34,882 bases of DNA from Aeromonas lacus (GTDB lineage Bacteria > Pseudomonadota > Gammaproteobacteria > Enterobacterales > Aeromonadaceae). Below, in pieces: positions 8,091-15,761 of the stretch. Below the pieces are notes generated by a model. It was given only the letters and a program-made list of their open reading frames with translations. It ran no database searches and was not told the origin of the DNA. The position numbers were made by a program, and so were the translations under genes. The stretch is from NCBI RefSeq assembly GCF_000764665.1, contig NZ_JRGM01000157.1, forward strand, positions 1-34,882, written 5' to 3'. The stretch's first letter is position 1. Each line of letters begins with the position of its first letter.

Positions 8091-9701
8091 ATGACTGTTT
8101 CTCGCACTTCCCTTCGCCATTACTGTGGCACCAGTGCTGCTGCCCTGCTGACTCTGCTGCTGGGCTCCGCTTCTCACGCGGCGCTGGCCGCTGCCCAACC
8201 GATTCCCGCCGAGCTCAAGCTCGCCATCGGCAGCGAGCCCACCGAAGGGTTTGATCCCCTGCTCGGCTGGAGCCACGGCAGCTATCTGCTGCTGCACAGC
8301 CCGCTGCTCAAGCAGAACGCCGATCTCGGCTGGCAGAATGTGCTCACCCAAGCGGTGACCCCGAACAAGGATGGCAAGGGGTGGCTCATTACCCTCAAGC
8401 CTGATCTGAAATTCTCCAACGGCGCGCCGCTCACCGCCGAGGATGTGGCCTTTACCTACAACAGCGCGGCCCAGGGCGGCGGCAAGATCGACATGGGCAA
8501 CTTTGTCTCGGCCAAGGTGGTCTCGCCTACCGAAGTTGCCATCGTCTTAAGCGCCCCCCAGAGTACCTTCGTCAACGTGCTGGGATCGCTCGGTATCGTG
8601 TCGAAGAAGGATTACGACGCAAAAGCGTACGCCCAAAAGCCAGTCGGCGCAGGCCCTTACCGGTTGGTGAGCTTCCTGCCCGGTCAGCAGCTGGTGGTGG
8701 AGGCGAACCCCTATTACGCCGGTGGCAACAACGACTTCAAACGGCTGGTGTTTGTCTTTATCGATGAAGAGAGCGCCTATGCCGCTGCCCAGAGCAATCA
8801 ACTTGATCTGGTGCGCATCGCCCCCTCGCTGGCGCCCACCGTACCTGCCTCCCTCAAGCTGTGGGTGCGGCCGAGCGTGGAGAACCGTGGCATCGTCTTC
8901 CCCATTCCGCCTGCCGGTCAAAAGGACGCCAAGGGTTATCCCATCGGCAACGACGTGACGGCTGATGTGGCGGTGCGCCGCGCCATCAACTACGCCATCG
9001 ACCGCAAGCTGCTGGCCGATCAGCTGCTAGAAGGGCACGCCATCCCCGCTTACAGCGCGGTGGAAGGGCTGCCCTGGCTAAACAAAGCCACTGCCTTCAA
9101 GGATGGGGATGCCGCCCATGCCAACTCCCTGCTCGACGAGGCGGGCTGGAAGCGGGGCAGCGATGGCATTCGCCACAAGGGCAACCTGCGCGCCGCCATT
9201 ACCCTCTGGTACACCAGTGGCGACAGCACCCGCCGGGATCTGGCGGAAGCGGTGCGTGCCATGCTCAAACCCATCGGTCTCGAAGTGAGCCTCAAATCCG
9301 GCAGCTGGGAGCAGGTGGAGCGCGAGATGCACGCCAATCCGGTGCTGATGGGGTGGGGGAGTCTGGATCCCATGGAGCTCTATCACCACTACCAGAGCGG
9401 TTCCGGCGGGGTGGAGTTCTACAACCCGGGCTACTACAGCAACCCTGTGGTGGATGGCCACCTCAAGCAGGCGCTGGATGCTCCGAACTGGCAGGCGGCG
9501 GTGCCGTTCTGGCAGCAGGTTGAGTGGGATGGCAACACCGGCGCCGGGGTACAGGGGGATGCCGCCTGGGCCTGGCTGCTCAATGTGCAGCACACCTATC
9601 TCGCCAACCGCTGCATCGACCTTGGCAAGGGAGCGCCGGAGATCCACGGTAGCTGGTCACTCCTCAACAACCTGCAGGATTGGCGGTGGACGTGCCGTTA
9701 A
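8091..9701 (+). CDS. nikA: Periplasmic binding protein of a Nik/Dpp-type ABC transporter
   Basis: Family 5 solute-binding protein (the nickel, dipeptide and oligopeptide group), 536 aa, exported through Sec: the N-terminus is a signal sequence ending near SHAALAA. Family pieces are visible: LKFSNGAPLTAEDVAFTYN, the KPVGAGPYRL motif, and VRRAINYAIDRKLLADQLLEGHA. ATG 8091 follows AAGGA (8081-8085); an earlier GTG at 8067 has no binding site. Nickel as cargo is inferred from its place between a hydrogenase operon and the hyp genes, not from specific residues; a peptide transporter remains possible. It is clearly divergent from E. coli NikA and lacks any obvious equivalent segment by eye. First of five genes with overlapping ends. 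Confidence 0.75.
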   Translation: MTVSRTSLRHYCGTSAAALLTLLLGSASHAALAAAQPIPAELKLAIGSEPTEGFDPLLGWSHGSYLLLHSPLLKQNADLGWQNVLTQAVTPNKDGKGWLITLKPDLKFSNGAPLTAEDVAFTYNSAAQGGGKIDMGNFVSAKVVSPTEVAIVLSAPQSTFVNVLGSLGIVSKKDYDAKAYAQKPVGAGPYRLVSFLPGQQLVVEANPYYAGGNNDFKRLVFVFIDEESAYAAAQSNQLDLVRIAPSLAPTVPASLKLWVRPSVENRGIVFPIPPAGQKDAKGYPIGNDVTADVAVRRAINYAIDRKLLADQLLEGHAIPAYSAVEGLPWLNKATAFKDGDAAHANSLLDEAGWKRGSDGIRHKGNLRAAITLWYTSGDSTRRDLAEAVRAMLKPIGLEVSLKSGSWEQVEREMHANPVLMGWGSLDPMELYHHYQSGSGGVEFYNPGYYSNPVVDGHLKQALDAPNWQAAVPFWQQVEWDGNTGAGVQGDAAWAWLLNVQHTYLANRCIDLGKGAPEIHGSWSLLNNLQDWRWTCR

Positions 9702-10696
9702 GTTCGCCCTTGAGTCATTCAGGTTATCTGTTGCTAAAAGCCCTGCTGCGTCTGGCAGGGCTGCTCTGTCTGGTCTCGGTCGCCACCTTTGTGCTGCTGA
9801 GCTACTCCCCCATCGATCCCATCAAGGCCTATATCGGTAACGATCTGCTCCATGTGCCGCCGGAGCAGTACGCCCGCATTGCCGCCCGCTGGGGGCTGGA
9901 TCAGCCGCTGTGGCTGCGTTACTGGCACTGGTTTACCCAGGTGCTGCAGGGGGATCTCGGTTACTCCATGCTCTACAACGCGCCTGTGGGTGAGGTGATA
10001 GGCCAGCGCTTTGCTGCCTCCTTCCTGCTGCTGGCGGGGGCCTGGCTGCTCTCCGGCTTTCTCGGCATTTTGCTCGGACTTTGCGCCGGTCGCTATCTCA
10101 ACCGCTGGCCCGATCGCTTTATTTGCCGCTTTGCCTATCTGCTCGCCTCCCTGCCCACCTTCTGGGTTGGTCTGCTGTTGCTCGCGCTGTTTGCTGTGCA
10201 CTGGCCGCTGTTGCCGGTCTGCTGCGCCTGGACGCCGGGCCTCTCTGCCGATGAGGCGGATTGGGCCATGCGGGCTCGCCATCTGCTGCTGCCAGTGACC
10301 ACGCTTGCGCTGCTCGGGGTTGGCAACATTGCCCTGCATACCCGGGGGCGGGTGGCCGAGGTGCTGGAGAGCGACTTTATCCGCTACGCCCGCGCCCAAG
10401 GGGATGGCGGCTGGCCCATGCTGCGTTTTCATGTGCTGCGCCATGCCTTGACCCCGGCGCTCTGCCTGCAGTTTGCCTCCCTCGGTGAGCTGATTGGCGG
10501 ATCCTTGTTGGCGGAGAAAGTGTTCTCTTATCCGGGGCTCGGGCAAGCCACCGTGGATGCGGGGCTGCGGGGGGATATCCCCTTGCTGATGGGGATAGTG
10601 CTCTTCTGCACCCTGCTGGTCTTTATTGGCAACACAGTGGCCAGTTTGCTGCTGGCGCGCATCAATCGGGGTTGGGAGGGTGAGCATGCTGTTTAA
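9686..10696 (+). CDS. nikB: ABC transporter permease, NikB-like
   Basis: Inner-membrane permease of the Dpp/Nik type with about six membrane segments. It shows the typical N-terminal pattern (a first helix, then the periplasmic stretch ending RWGLDQPLWLRYWHWFTQVLQGDLGYS) and the coupling loop SDFIRYARAQGDGGWPMLRFHVLRHAL that meets the ATPase. The start is uncertain: GTG 9686 is favoured because AGGA lies at 9676-9679, but TTG 9680 and GTG 9692 are in frame. It overlaps the end of the binding-protein gene and overlaps the next permease by 11 bases. Nickel specificity is inferred from context. Confidence 0.8.
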   Translation: MDVPLSSPLSHSGYLLLKALLRLAGLLCLVSVATFVLLSYSPIDPIKAYIGNDLLHVPPEQYARIAARWGLDQPLWLRYWHWFTQVLQGDLGYSMLYNAPVGEVIGQRFAASFLLLAGAWLLSGFLGILLGLCAGRYLNRWPDRFICRFAYLLASLPTFWVGLLLLALFAVHWPLLPVCCAWTPGLSADEADWAMRARHLLLPVTTLALLGVGNIALHTRGRVAEVLESDFIRYARAQGDGGWPMLRFHVLRHALTPALCLQFASLGELIGGSLLAEKVFSYPGLGQATVDAGLRGDIPLLMGIVLFCTLLVFIGNTVASLLLARINRGWEGEHAV

Positions 10697-11501
10697 TCCG
10701 CTTCCCTCCATAGTGCGCCTAGCCGTGGCCCTGATCGGACTGGCGCTGCTGGCCGCCTACGGCTGGACCCTCTCTCATCAGGATGTGCCGATGGATCTGC
10801 TGGCGCGCCACCAGCCCCCCTCGCTGGCCCACTGGTTCGGGACCGATCAGATGGGGCGGGATCTCTGGTTGCGCGCCTTTCAGGGTACCCTCACCAGTCT
10901 GGAGCTGGGGATCAGCACGGCCCTCTGCAGTGGTCTGCTGGCCATGGTGGCGGCAAGTGTCTCGCTCATTCATCCCAGATGCGATGTGGCGGTGCGGCTG
11001 CTCATTGACGCCATGCTGGCGCTGCCCCATATGCTGCTGCTGATCCTGATCTGCTTTACCGTGGGAGGCGGTATGCGCGGGGTGATCCTGGCGGTGGCGC
11101 TGACCCACTGGCCCAAGCTGGCGCTGATCCTCTGCGCCGAGGCGCGGCGGATCGCCTGCAGCGACTATATGGTGCTGGCCCGCTGTCAGGGGATGGGGGC
11201 GCTGCGTCGCTGGCGCATCCACCTGCTGCCGGGGCTGTTGCCCCAGTGGTTTATCGGCACCTTGCTGATGTTTCCCCATGCGGTGCTGCACAGCGCCGCC
11301 TTGAGTTTTCTCGGCTTTGGGCTGGCGGCCCACGAGGCCTCGCTGGGCCTGCTGCTGGCCGATGCGTTGCGTTATCTGGCTGGTGGCGGTTGGTGGCTGG
11401 CCCTCTTCCCGGGGCTGATGTTGCTGCTGCTGGTGTTGCTGTTTGATCAGGCTACCCGCGCTCTGCAACAGCTGCTGTGGCACAGGAGTGAACCATGCTG
11501 A
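10686..11501 (+). CDS. nikC: ABC transporter permease, NikC-like
   Basis: Second permease of the transporter, 271 aa, with several hydrophobic segments. It has the family's HWFGTDQMGRDLW motif near residue 55 and the ATPase-contact loop SDYMVLARCQGMGALRRWRIHLLPG. Pairing with the NikB-like gene gives the usual heterodimeric pore. ATG 10686 follows GGGAGGGTGAGC, an acceptable binding site, and overlaps the previous gene. The stop overlaps the next gene by seven bases, typical of a tightly packed operon. Confidence 0.8.
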   Translation: MLFNPLPSIVRLAVALIGLALLAAYGWTLSHQDVPMDLLARHQPPSLAHWFGTDQMGRDLWLRAFQGTLTSLELGISTALCSGLLAMVAASVSLIHPRCDVAVRLLIDAMLALPHMLLLILICFTVGGGMRGVILAVALTHWPKLALILCAEARRIACSDYMVLARCQGMGALRRWRIHLLPGLLPQWFIGTLLMFPHAVLHSAALSFLGFGLAAHEASLGLLLADALRYLAGGGWWLALFPGLMLLLLVLLFDQATRALQQLLWHRSEPC

Positions 11502-12283
11502 GTTTTGATCATGTGACTATAGAGGCGGCCCACTACTCCTGGCTGGGGCGGCGCAGCTGGCAGCCTTTGCTGACCGATATCAGCCTGCAACTGGCGCCGG
11601 GGGAGATAGTGGCGCTGGTGGGGGGGAGCGGCGAGGGTAAGAGCCTGCTGCTGCAAAGCGCCCTGACCCTGCTGCCGGACAACCTGCGGATGCGCGGTTC
11701 CATCTCCCTTGATGGCACACCTCTGTGCGATGCCAGTAGGGCCCGTCTGCGCGGTCACACCCTCTGTTATGTGCCACAGGGGGTAAGCGCCCTCAATCCA
11801 TTGCTGACGGTGGAGCGTCAGCTGGGCCGGGCGGCACGCCTCTGCGGCCAGAGCGGTTCTCGCGAGCGGCTCGGCGAGCAACTGCTGCGCTACCAGCTGC
11901 CTGCCGCCACCCTGGACAACTATCCGCGCCAGCTCTCAGGCGGCATGGCCAAGCGCATTCTGGCCTGCACTGCGGCACTCGGCGGCGCCCGCTACATTCT
12001 GGCGGACGAGATCACCGCCTGGCTCGACGAGGAGCTGGCCTGCCTGTTGCTCAGCCAATTGCGCGAATTGGCCAATCAGGGCAGCGGTATCCTCTGGGTT
12101 ACTCACGATCTGGCGCTGGCGGCCCGTTTTGCCGATCGCATCGTGGCCCTTCATCAGGGGCAGGTGAGCGATACCTTGAGCAGCCAGCATCTGCGGCAAG
12201 GGCAGGGGAGCGAGATGCTCCGTGCTCACTGGCAGGCGCTGCCGGAGTTCAACGCGCTCTTCTCTGTGCCGGAGGTTTCCTGA
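11495..12283 (+). CDS. nikD: ABC transporter ATPase, NikD-like
   Basis: Cytoplasmic ATPase of 262 aa. Walker A is GGSGEGKS (residues 43-50), the Q-loop lies near CYVPQGVSALNP, the signature is LSGGMAKR (147-154) and Walker B is YILADE (167-172), followed by the H-loop VTHD. AGGAG precedes the ATG. The long C-terminal oligopeptide/Ni extension with paired cysteines seen in many Dpp ATPases is absent; NikD of E. coli also lacks it. TGA and the next ATG share one base. Confidence 0.82.
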   Translation: MLSFDHVTIEAAHYSWLGRRSWQPLLTDISLQLAPGEIVALVGGSGEGKSLLLQSALTLLPDNLRMRGSISLDGTPLCDASRARLRGHTLCYVPQGVSALNPLLTVERQLGRAARLCGQSGSRERLGEQLLRYQLPAATLDNYPRQLSGGMAKRILACTAALGGARYILADEITAWLDEELACLLLSQLRELANQGSGILWVTHDLALAARFADRIVALHQGQVSDTLSSQHLRQGQGSEMLRAHWQALPEFNALFSVPEVS

Positions 12284-12924
12284 TGTTTGAAGTACGAGGT
12301 CTCACCATCGCCCAGGGGGAACGCCCCCTCTGGCAGGGGCTTGTCCTGGCAGTCAAAGCGGGCGAACGGCTCGGCATCTCCGCCCCGAGCGGTTATGGCA
12401 AGACCACGCTGGGGCGGGTATTGGCGGGTTGGCAACCGATTCGGGGAAGCGGGGAAATGCGGCTGGATGGGCAGCCGGTGCCTGAACAGGTAAAAGGTTA
12501 TAACCCCATCCAGCTGGTGCCCCAACATCCGGAACTGACCTTCAATCCCTACCGCACCACCGGGCAGGCGCTCTGGGATGTGTGGCGCCCCGATGACGCC
12601 ATGCTGGCACGCTTTATGGTCAAACCCGAGTGGCTCGGTCGTAAACCCGGTCAGCTCTCCGGTGGCGAGCTGGCCCGCATCGCGCTGCTGCGCGCCCTCG
12701 ATCCCCGCACCCGTTTGCTCATTGCCGACGAGGTGACCGCCCAGCTGGATCCGCAAATCCAGCGCCAGCTCTGGCGGGAGTTGATGGTTGAGTGCGAGCT
12801 GCGCGGGCTTGGCATGGTGATATTCAGTCACCAACAGGCGCTGCTGCGCCAGATCTGTCATCGGGTGCTGCGCTTTGGTGAGGTGCAGCCCGTGACTGGT
12901 GTATTGGCTGAAAATGCGGCCTGA
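12283..12924 (+). CDS. nikE: ABC transporter ATPase, NikE-like (short)
   Basis: Second ATPase, 213 aa, shorter than the usual 260 or so for NikE. Walker A is APSGYGKTT (about 34-42), the Q-loop is QLVPQHPELTFNPYR, the signature LSGGELAR lies near residue 125, and Walker B is LLIADEVTAQLD, then SHQQ where an H-loop histidine is expected. GGAGG (12271-12275) precedes the start. It forms the NTPase pair with NikD. The small size comes from loss of helical-domain insertions and a C-terminal extension, not from an interruption. It ends the plus-strand operon. Confidence 0.8.
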   Translation: MFEVRGLTIAQGERPLWQGLVLAVKAGERLGISAPSGYGKTTLGRVLAGWQPIRGSGEMRLDGQPVPEQVKGYNPIQLVPQHPELTFNPYRTTGQALWDVWRPDDAMLARFMVKPEWLGRKPGQLSGGELARIALLRALDPRTRLLIADEVTAQLDPQIQRQLWRELMVECELRGLGMVIFSHQQALLRQICHRVLRFGEVQPVTGVLAENAA

Positions 12925-12933
12925 GGGTTAGTT

Positions 12934-13175
12934 CCCCCTCATCCCCAGCCCTTCTCCCGCAAGGGGAGAAGGGAGCAGACGGTGCCATCTCGCCAGGCTC
13001 AGGGTTTGGGATACAGGGTGGGTTGTTATGCTCGCAGTATCTCTCTGCGGGCGAATATTTCGAACATATTGCCAGCCCCCATGAATCGGTTCCCCTTTCC
13101 CTGTTGAAACGGGGTCGGAGTGTGGCATCCACGAACATGTTCCCTCTCTCTGGGGAGAGGGCCAGGGTGAGGGGG
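12934..13175. repeat. MITE-like repeat element with terminal inverted repeats
   Basis: About 242 bases bounded by similar inverted ends. The left end (from CCCCCTCATCCCCAGCCC at 12934) and the reverse complement of the right end (from CCCCCTCACCCTGGCCC) agree at most positions. Each end also folds on itself: CCCTTCTCCC-gcaa-GGGGAGAAGGG at 12950-12973 and CCCTCTCTCTGGGGAGAGGG at 13142-13161. The interior has no convincing gene. The CCCTCA-CCC-GGCCCTCTCCC motif is a widespread dispersed repeat in proteobacteria. It lies in the 3' space between converging operons, where such elements do no damage. Confidence 0.6.
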
Positions 13176-13234
13176 CGCGAGTATGAAACGCTGGCCATTC
13201 TGTACAGAGAGAACCGTTGGCAAAGCGCGTAGAT

Positions 13235-13268
13235 AAAGAGAGGGAGGCATCAGCCTCCCTCTCTTTTT
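13235..13268. terminator. Strong bidirectional terminator between nik and hyp operons
   Basis: AAAGAGAGGGAGGC (13235-13248) and GCCTCCCTCTCTTT (13253-13266) pair perfectly over 14 bases around the loop ATCA. TTTTT closes it on the plus strand; on the minus strand the stem is followed by TTTAT. It stands between the plus-strand transporter operon and the 3' end of hypB on the minus strand, so it can stop both. Confidence 0.9.
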
Positions 13269-13303
13269 ACCTATTGCTATCAGCGGCGTTTAACCGGTTG
13301 ATT

Positions 13304-14329
13304 TCAAGCACTGGCCAGCCAGTTGAGCCAGGCATCCATCCCTTCGCCGGTGGTGGCGCTGACCTGGATCACCTGAATATAGGGGTTGACCCGTTTGGCG
13401 TTCTCGATGCAGCGGGCCACATCAAAGCTGACGTAGGGCAGCAGATCGATCTTGTTGATCACCATCAGCTGGGCAGCGGCGAACATGTCCGGGTATTTCA
13501 GCGGCTTCTCTTCCCCCTCGGTGACGGAGAGGATCGCCACCTTGTACTTCTCGCCGAGATCGAAGCTGGCGGGGCAGACCAGATTGCCGACGTTCTCGAT
13601 AAAGAGGATGCCCCCTTGATTGGCGGGCAGCTGGTGGCAGGCGTCGTGAACCATTTTGGCGTCCAGATGGCAGCCCTTGCCGGTGTTGATCTGCACGGCA
13701 GGCACGCCGGTGGCGCGGATGCGATCCGCATCGGCGCTGGTCTGCTGATCCCCTTCGATCACTGCGCAGGGGCGCTTGTCGGCCAGCTGGCGCAGGGTTT
13801 CGCACAGCAGGGTGGTTTTGCCTGAACCCGGGCTCGACACCAGATTGAGCACCAGCTGGGCCGCCTCGTCGAAGTGTTCGCGGTTGTGGGCCGCCAGCGC
13901 GTTGTTCTTGGCCAGCACATCCATCTCGATGGCGATCAGCTGGCGCTGCCCCATGCCGGGCACCGACAATCCCGCTTCCCCTTTGCCGTAGTGCAGATCA
14001 CCCTGCTGATGGTCATGGTCATGGTCATGGTCATGGTCATGGTCATGGTGGTGTTCATGCGGCTGATCATGCCCCTCATGGCTTATGGGAGCCCGTACGC
14101 CGTGGTAGTGGTGATGGACATCCCCCTGATGGTGATAGTGGTGGTGAATGATCAGAGTGCGTGGTGCGCTCTGCTCGTGGTCATGATGGTGATGCGCGTC
14201 ATGAGCATGATGATGGTCGTGCTCATGACCATGTTCATGGTGATGTTCATGATCATGTTCGTGATTATGCTCATGATCGTGCTCATGGCCGGCGATCCGC
14301 GCCTGGCCGCATCCGCATACGCTACACAT
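13304..14329 (-). CDS. hypB: Nickel-loading GTPase HypB with long His-rich region
   Basis: GTPase that stores nickel and hands it with HypA to the hydrogenase large subunit. Order of parts: the MCSVCGCG high-affinity nickel motif (residues 1-8), a histidine-rich region at about 14-113 with more than 40 histidines, then the G domain. In that domain the P-loop is SSPGSGKTT (165-173), the metal site between G motifs includes KGCHLDA with Cys220 and His221, and NKID (292-295) gives guanine specificity. Family members vary from almost no His to long His tracts; this is at the long end. Part of the tract is coded by a tandem hexanucleotide (14009-14044). It is the last gene of the minus-strand block, one base after hypA. 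Confidence 0.97.
   Translation of the reverse strand: MCSVCGCGQARIAGHEHDHEHNHEHDHEHHHEHGHEHDHHHAHDAHHHHDHEQSAPRTLIIHHHYHHQGDVHHHYHGVRAPISHEGHDQPHEHHHDHDHDHDHDHDHQQGDLHYGKGEAGLSVPGMGQRQLIAIEMDVLAKNNALAAHNREHFDEAAQLVLNLVSSPGSGKTTLLCETLRQLADKRPCAVIEGDQQTSADADRIRATGVPAVQINTGKGCHLDAKMVHDACHQLPANQGGILFIENVGNLVCPASFDLGEKYKVAILSVTEGEEKPLKYPDMFAAAQLMVINKIDLLPYVSFDVARCIENAKRVNPYIQVIQVSATTGEGMDAWLNWLASA
14009..14044 (+). repeat. Hexanucleotide tandem repeat inside hypB
   Basis: Six perfect copies of ATGGTC run in a row, followed by a one-base-different seventh copy (ATGGTG, 14045-14050). On the minus strand each copy encodes His-Asp, giving the [12 protein letters not shown] tract near residues 96-107 of HypB. 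Units of six keep the frame, so slippage would alter length without breaking the gene. Confidence 0.9.
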
Positions 14330-14330
14330 A

Positions 14331-14672
14331 TCAACTTACCTCGATGTCGGTGATGCGCAGGCTATCGCCTTGCGCGACTCGTAATTTGTACCCGCCACAC
14401 CCGGGGCAGGCCTGCCCGCGCTCGGTGAGGGTGACCGTCTGGTTGCAGTCGTAACACCAGGCCTCTGCCGCCTGGTGCTGAAAGTGCAGCTGGGCCCCTT
14501 CGACGGCAGTGCCCTTGGCGGCGGCCTCGAAACAGAAGGCAATGGTGTCCGGGTCGACGCAGGAGAAGCTGCCGACCTCGAGCCAGAGGGCGGTCACCTT
14601 GGTAAAGCCCCGCTGGGTGGCCTGTTCGGCTGCCAGATCGATGGCGGCCATGGCCAGAGACATTTCGTGCAT
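14331..14672 (-). CDS. hypA: Nickel chaperone HypA
   Basis: Small metallochaperone, 113 aa, that partners HypB in nickel delivery. The nickel site is the MHE N-terminus (His2 and Glu3). The structural zinc site is two CxxC pairs, Cys73/Cys76 and Cys89/Cys92. ATG is preceded by AAGGAG with good spacing. An 84-base gap separates it from hypE upstream, the largest gap within hypFCDEAB, and that gap contains a hairpin and a direct repeat. In E. coli hypA and hypB lead the operon (hypABCDE); here they come last. Confidence 0.96.
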   Translation of the reverse strand: MHEMSLAMAAIDLAAEQATQRGFTKVTALWLEVGSFSCVDPDTIAFCFEAAAKGTAVEGAQLHFQHQAAEAWCYDCNQTVTLTERGQACPGCGGYKLRVAQGDSLRITDIEVS

Positions 14673-14693
14673 GGTGGCTCCTTAACCGATATT

Positions 14694-14715
14694 GGGAGGA
14701 GGAGTGACTCCTCCC
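14694..14715 (-). terminator. Hairpin in the hypE-hypA gap
   Basis: GGGAGGAG and CTCCTCCC form an eight-pair stem around a six-base loop, with an alternative longer register because AGGAGT-G-ACTCCT is also palindromic. There is no T-run on the minus strand, so it may reduce read-through, protect an mRNA end, or do nothing. It lies just upstream of the hypA ribosome binding site. Confidence 0.4.
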
Positions 14716-14721
14716 CCTAAT

Positions 14722-14749
14722 TGGGAAAACGGCATATGGGTAAACGGCA
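14722..14749 (-). repeat. Two 13-bp direct repeats in the hypE-hypA gap
   Basis: On the plus strand TGGGAAAACGGCA (14722-14734) and TGGGTAAACGGCA (14737-14749) match at 12 of 13 positions with 15-base periodicity. They sit in the only sizeable gap of the hyp gene block. Binding of a regulator ahead of a secondary hypAB promoter is possible but nothing else supports it. Confidence 0.5.
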
Positions 14750-14756
14750 TGGCTGA

Positions 14757-15761
14757 TCAGCAGATCCGCGGCAGCAGCTCCCCTTGTGGCAGTTCCAGAT
14801 AACGGCGGCTGCCCCAGGGGTTATTGAGGATCACCTTGTGGCGATCACTCGCCTGCACCACGCCGATCTGGCTGGCGGCGGGGTTGAATTGCCGCAAGAT
14901 GCCCAGTGCGTCCTGCGCCTGTTCGGCAGGCAGGGCCAGTACCATGGTCCCCTCGTTGGCGAGATCATGGGGCTCGAAACCGTAGAGCTCGCACAGGCCG
15001 CGTACCGGATCGCACACCGGAATGGCGGACTCCTCCAGCTCGATGGCCACCTGGGAGGCAGTGCTCCACTCATTCAGCACGGCCGCAAGACCGCCGCGGG
15101 TGGCATCGCGCAGGGCGTGGGGGGTGATCCCCGCTTGCAGCAGCGCTTCTACCTGCGGCCAGAGGGTGGTGCAGTCGCTTTTCAGATCAGATCCCAGCTG
15201 CAGGGCGTCACGGGCCATCAGGATGCAGGCGCCGTGGCTGCCGATATCCCGCGACACCAGAATGGCGTCACCGGCCTTGAGGTTGCGTACCGAGATGCCC
15301 CGGCTCTGCTCAGGCAGCGGGAAGGTGCCGACCCCGCTGGTGTTGATAAAGATCTTGTCGGCTGCCCCCTTGGGCACCACCTTGGTGTCGCCGCAGACGA
15401 TGCGGGCGCCGCTTTTGGCAAGCTCTGCAGCCATCGACTCGACGATGCGGGCGAGATCGGTGTAGGGGAAGCCCTCCTCGATGATAAAGCTGGCGCTCAG
15501 ATACTCGGGTTTGGCCCCCATCATGGCGAGATCGTTGACCGTACCGGCGATGGCCAGCTTGCCGATATCGCCCCCCTCGAAGAAGAGCGGCGAGACGGTA
15601 AAGCTGTCGGTGGTAAAGGCGACGGAGCCGCTTACCGGCAGCAGGGCGGCATCTTCACCGCGCAGCAGGATCTCGTTGCCAAAGTGGCGAAAGAAGAGCT
15701 GGTTGATCAGCTGGTTCATTTCTACACCGCCGCCGCCGTGGCTTAACTGAATTTCTCTCAT
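14757..15761 (-). CDS. hypE: Hydrogenase maturation protein HypE
   Basis: Makes the cyanide ligand: HypF carbamoylates its C-terminal cysteine and HypE dehydrates it to a thiocyanate using ATP. The sequence ends PRIC, so the acceptor is Cys334. ATP-binding PurM-like features include the GGGG near the start (LSHGGGGVEMNQL), SVAFTTDSFTVSPLFFEGGDIGKLAIAGTVNDLAMMGA and the GDTKVV motif. The length, 334 aa, is normal. ATG 15761 overlaps the hypD stop (ATGA). An upstream extension of the frame to 15911 overlaps hypD and is not supported. Confidence 0.97.
   Translation of the reverse strand: MREIQLSHGGGGVEMNQLINQLFFRHFGNEILLRGEDAALLPVSGSVAFTTDSFTVSPLFFEGGDIGKLAIAGTVNDLAMMGAKPEYLSASFIIEEGFPYTDLARIVESMAAELAKSGARIVCGDTKVVPKGAADKIFINTSGVGTFPLPEQSRGISVRNLKAGDAILVSRDIGSHGACILMARDALQLGSDLKSDCTTLWPQVEALLQAGITPHALRDATRGGLAAVLNEWSTASQVAIELEESAIPVCDPVRGLCELYGFEPHDLANEGTMVLALPAEQAQDALGILRQFNPAASQIGVVQASDRHKVILNNPWGSRRYLELPQGELLPRIC

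Noticed and set aside
14009..14050. Short repeats considered as a CRISPR array
   Set aside because: They are contiguous six-base units without spacers, inside a coding region.
13874..14353. A 159-codon plus-strand frame rich in Met and Val
   Set aside because: It is the reverse reading of the His-rich part of hypB; the repeated MVMVMV arises from the hexanucleotide.
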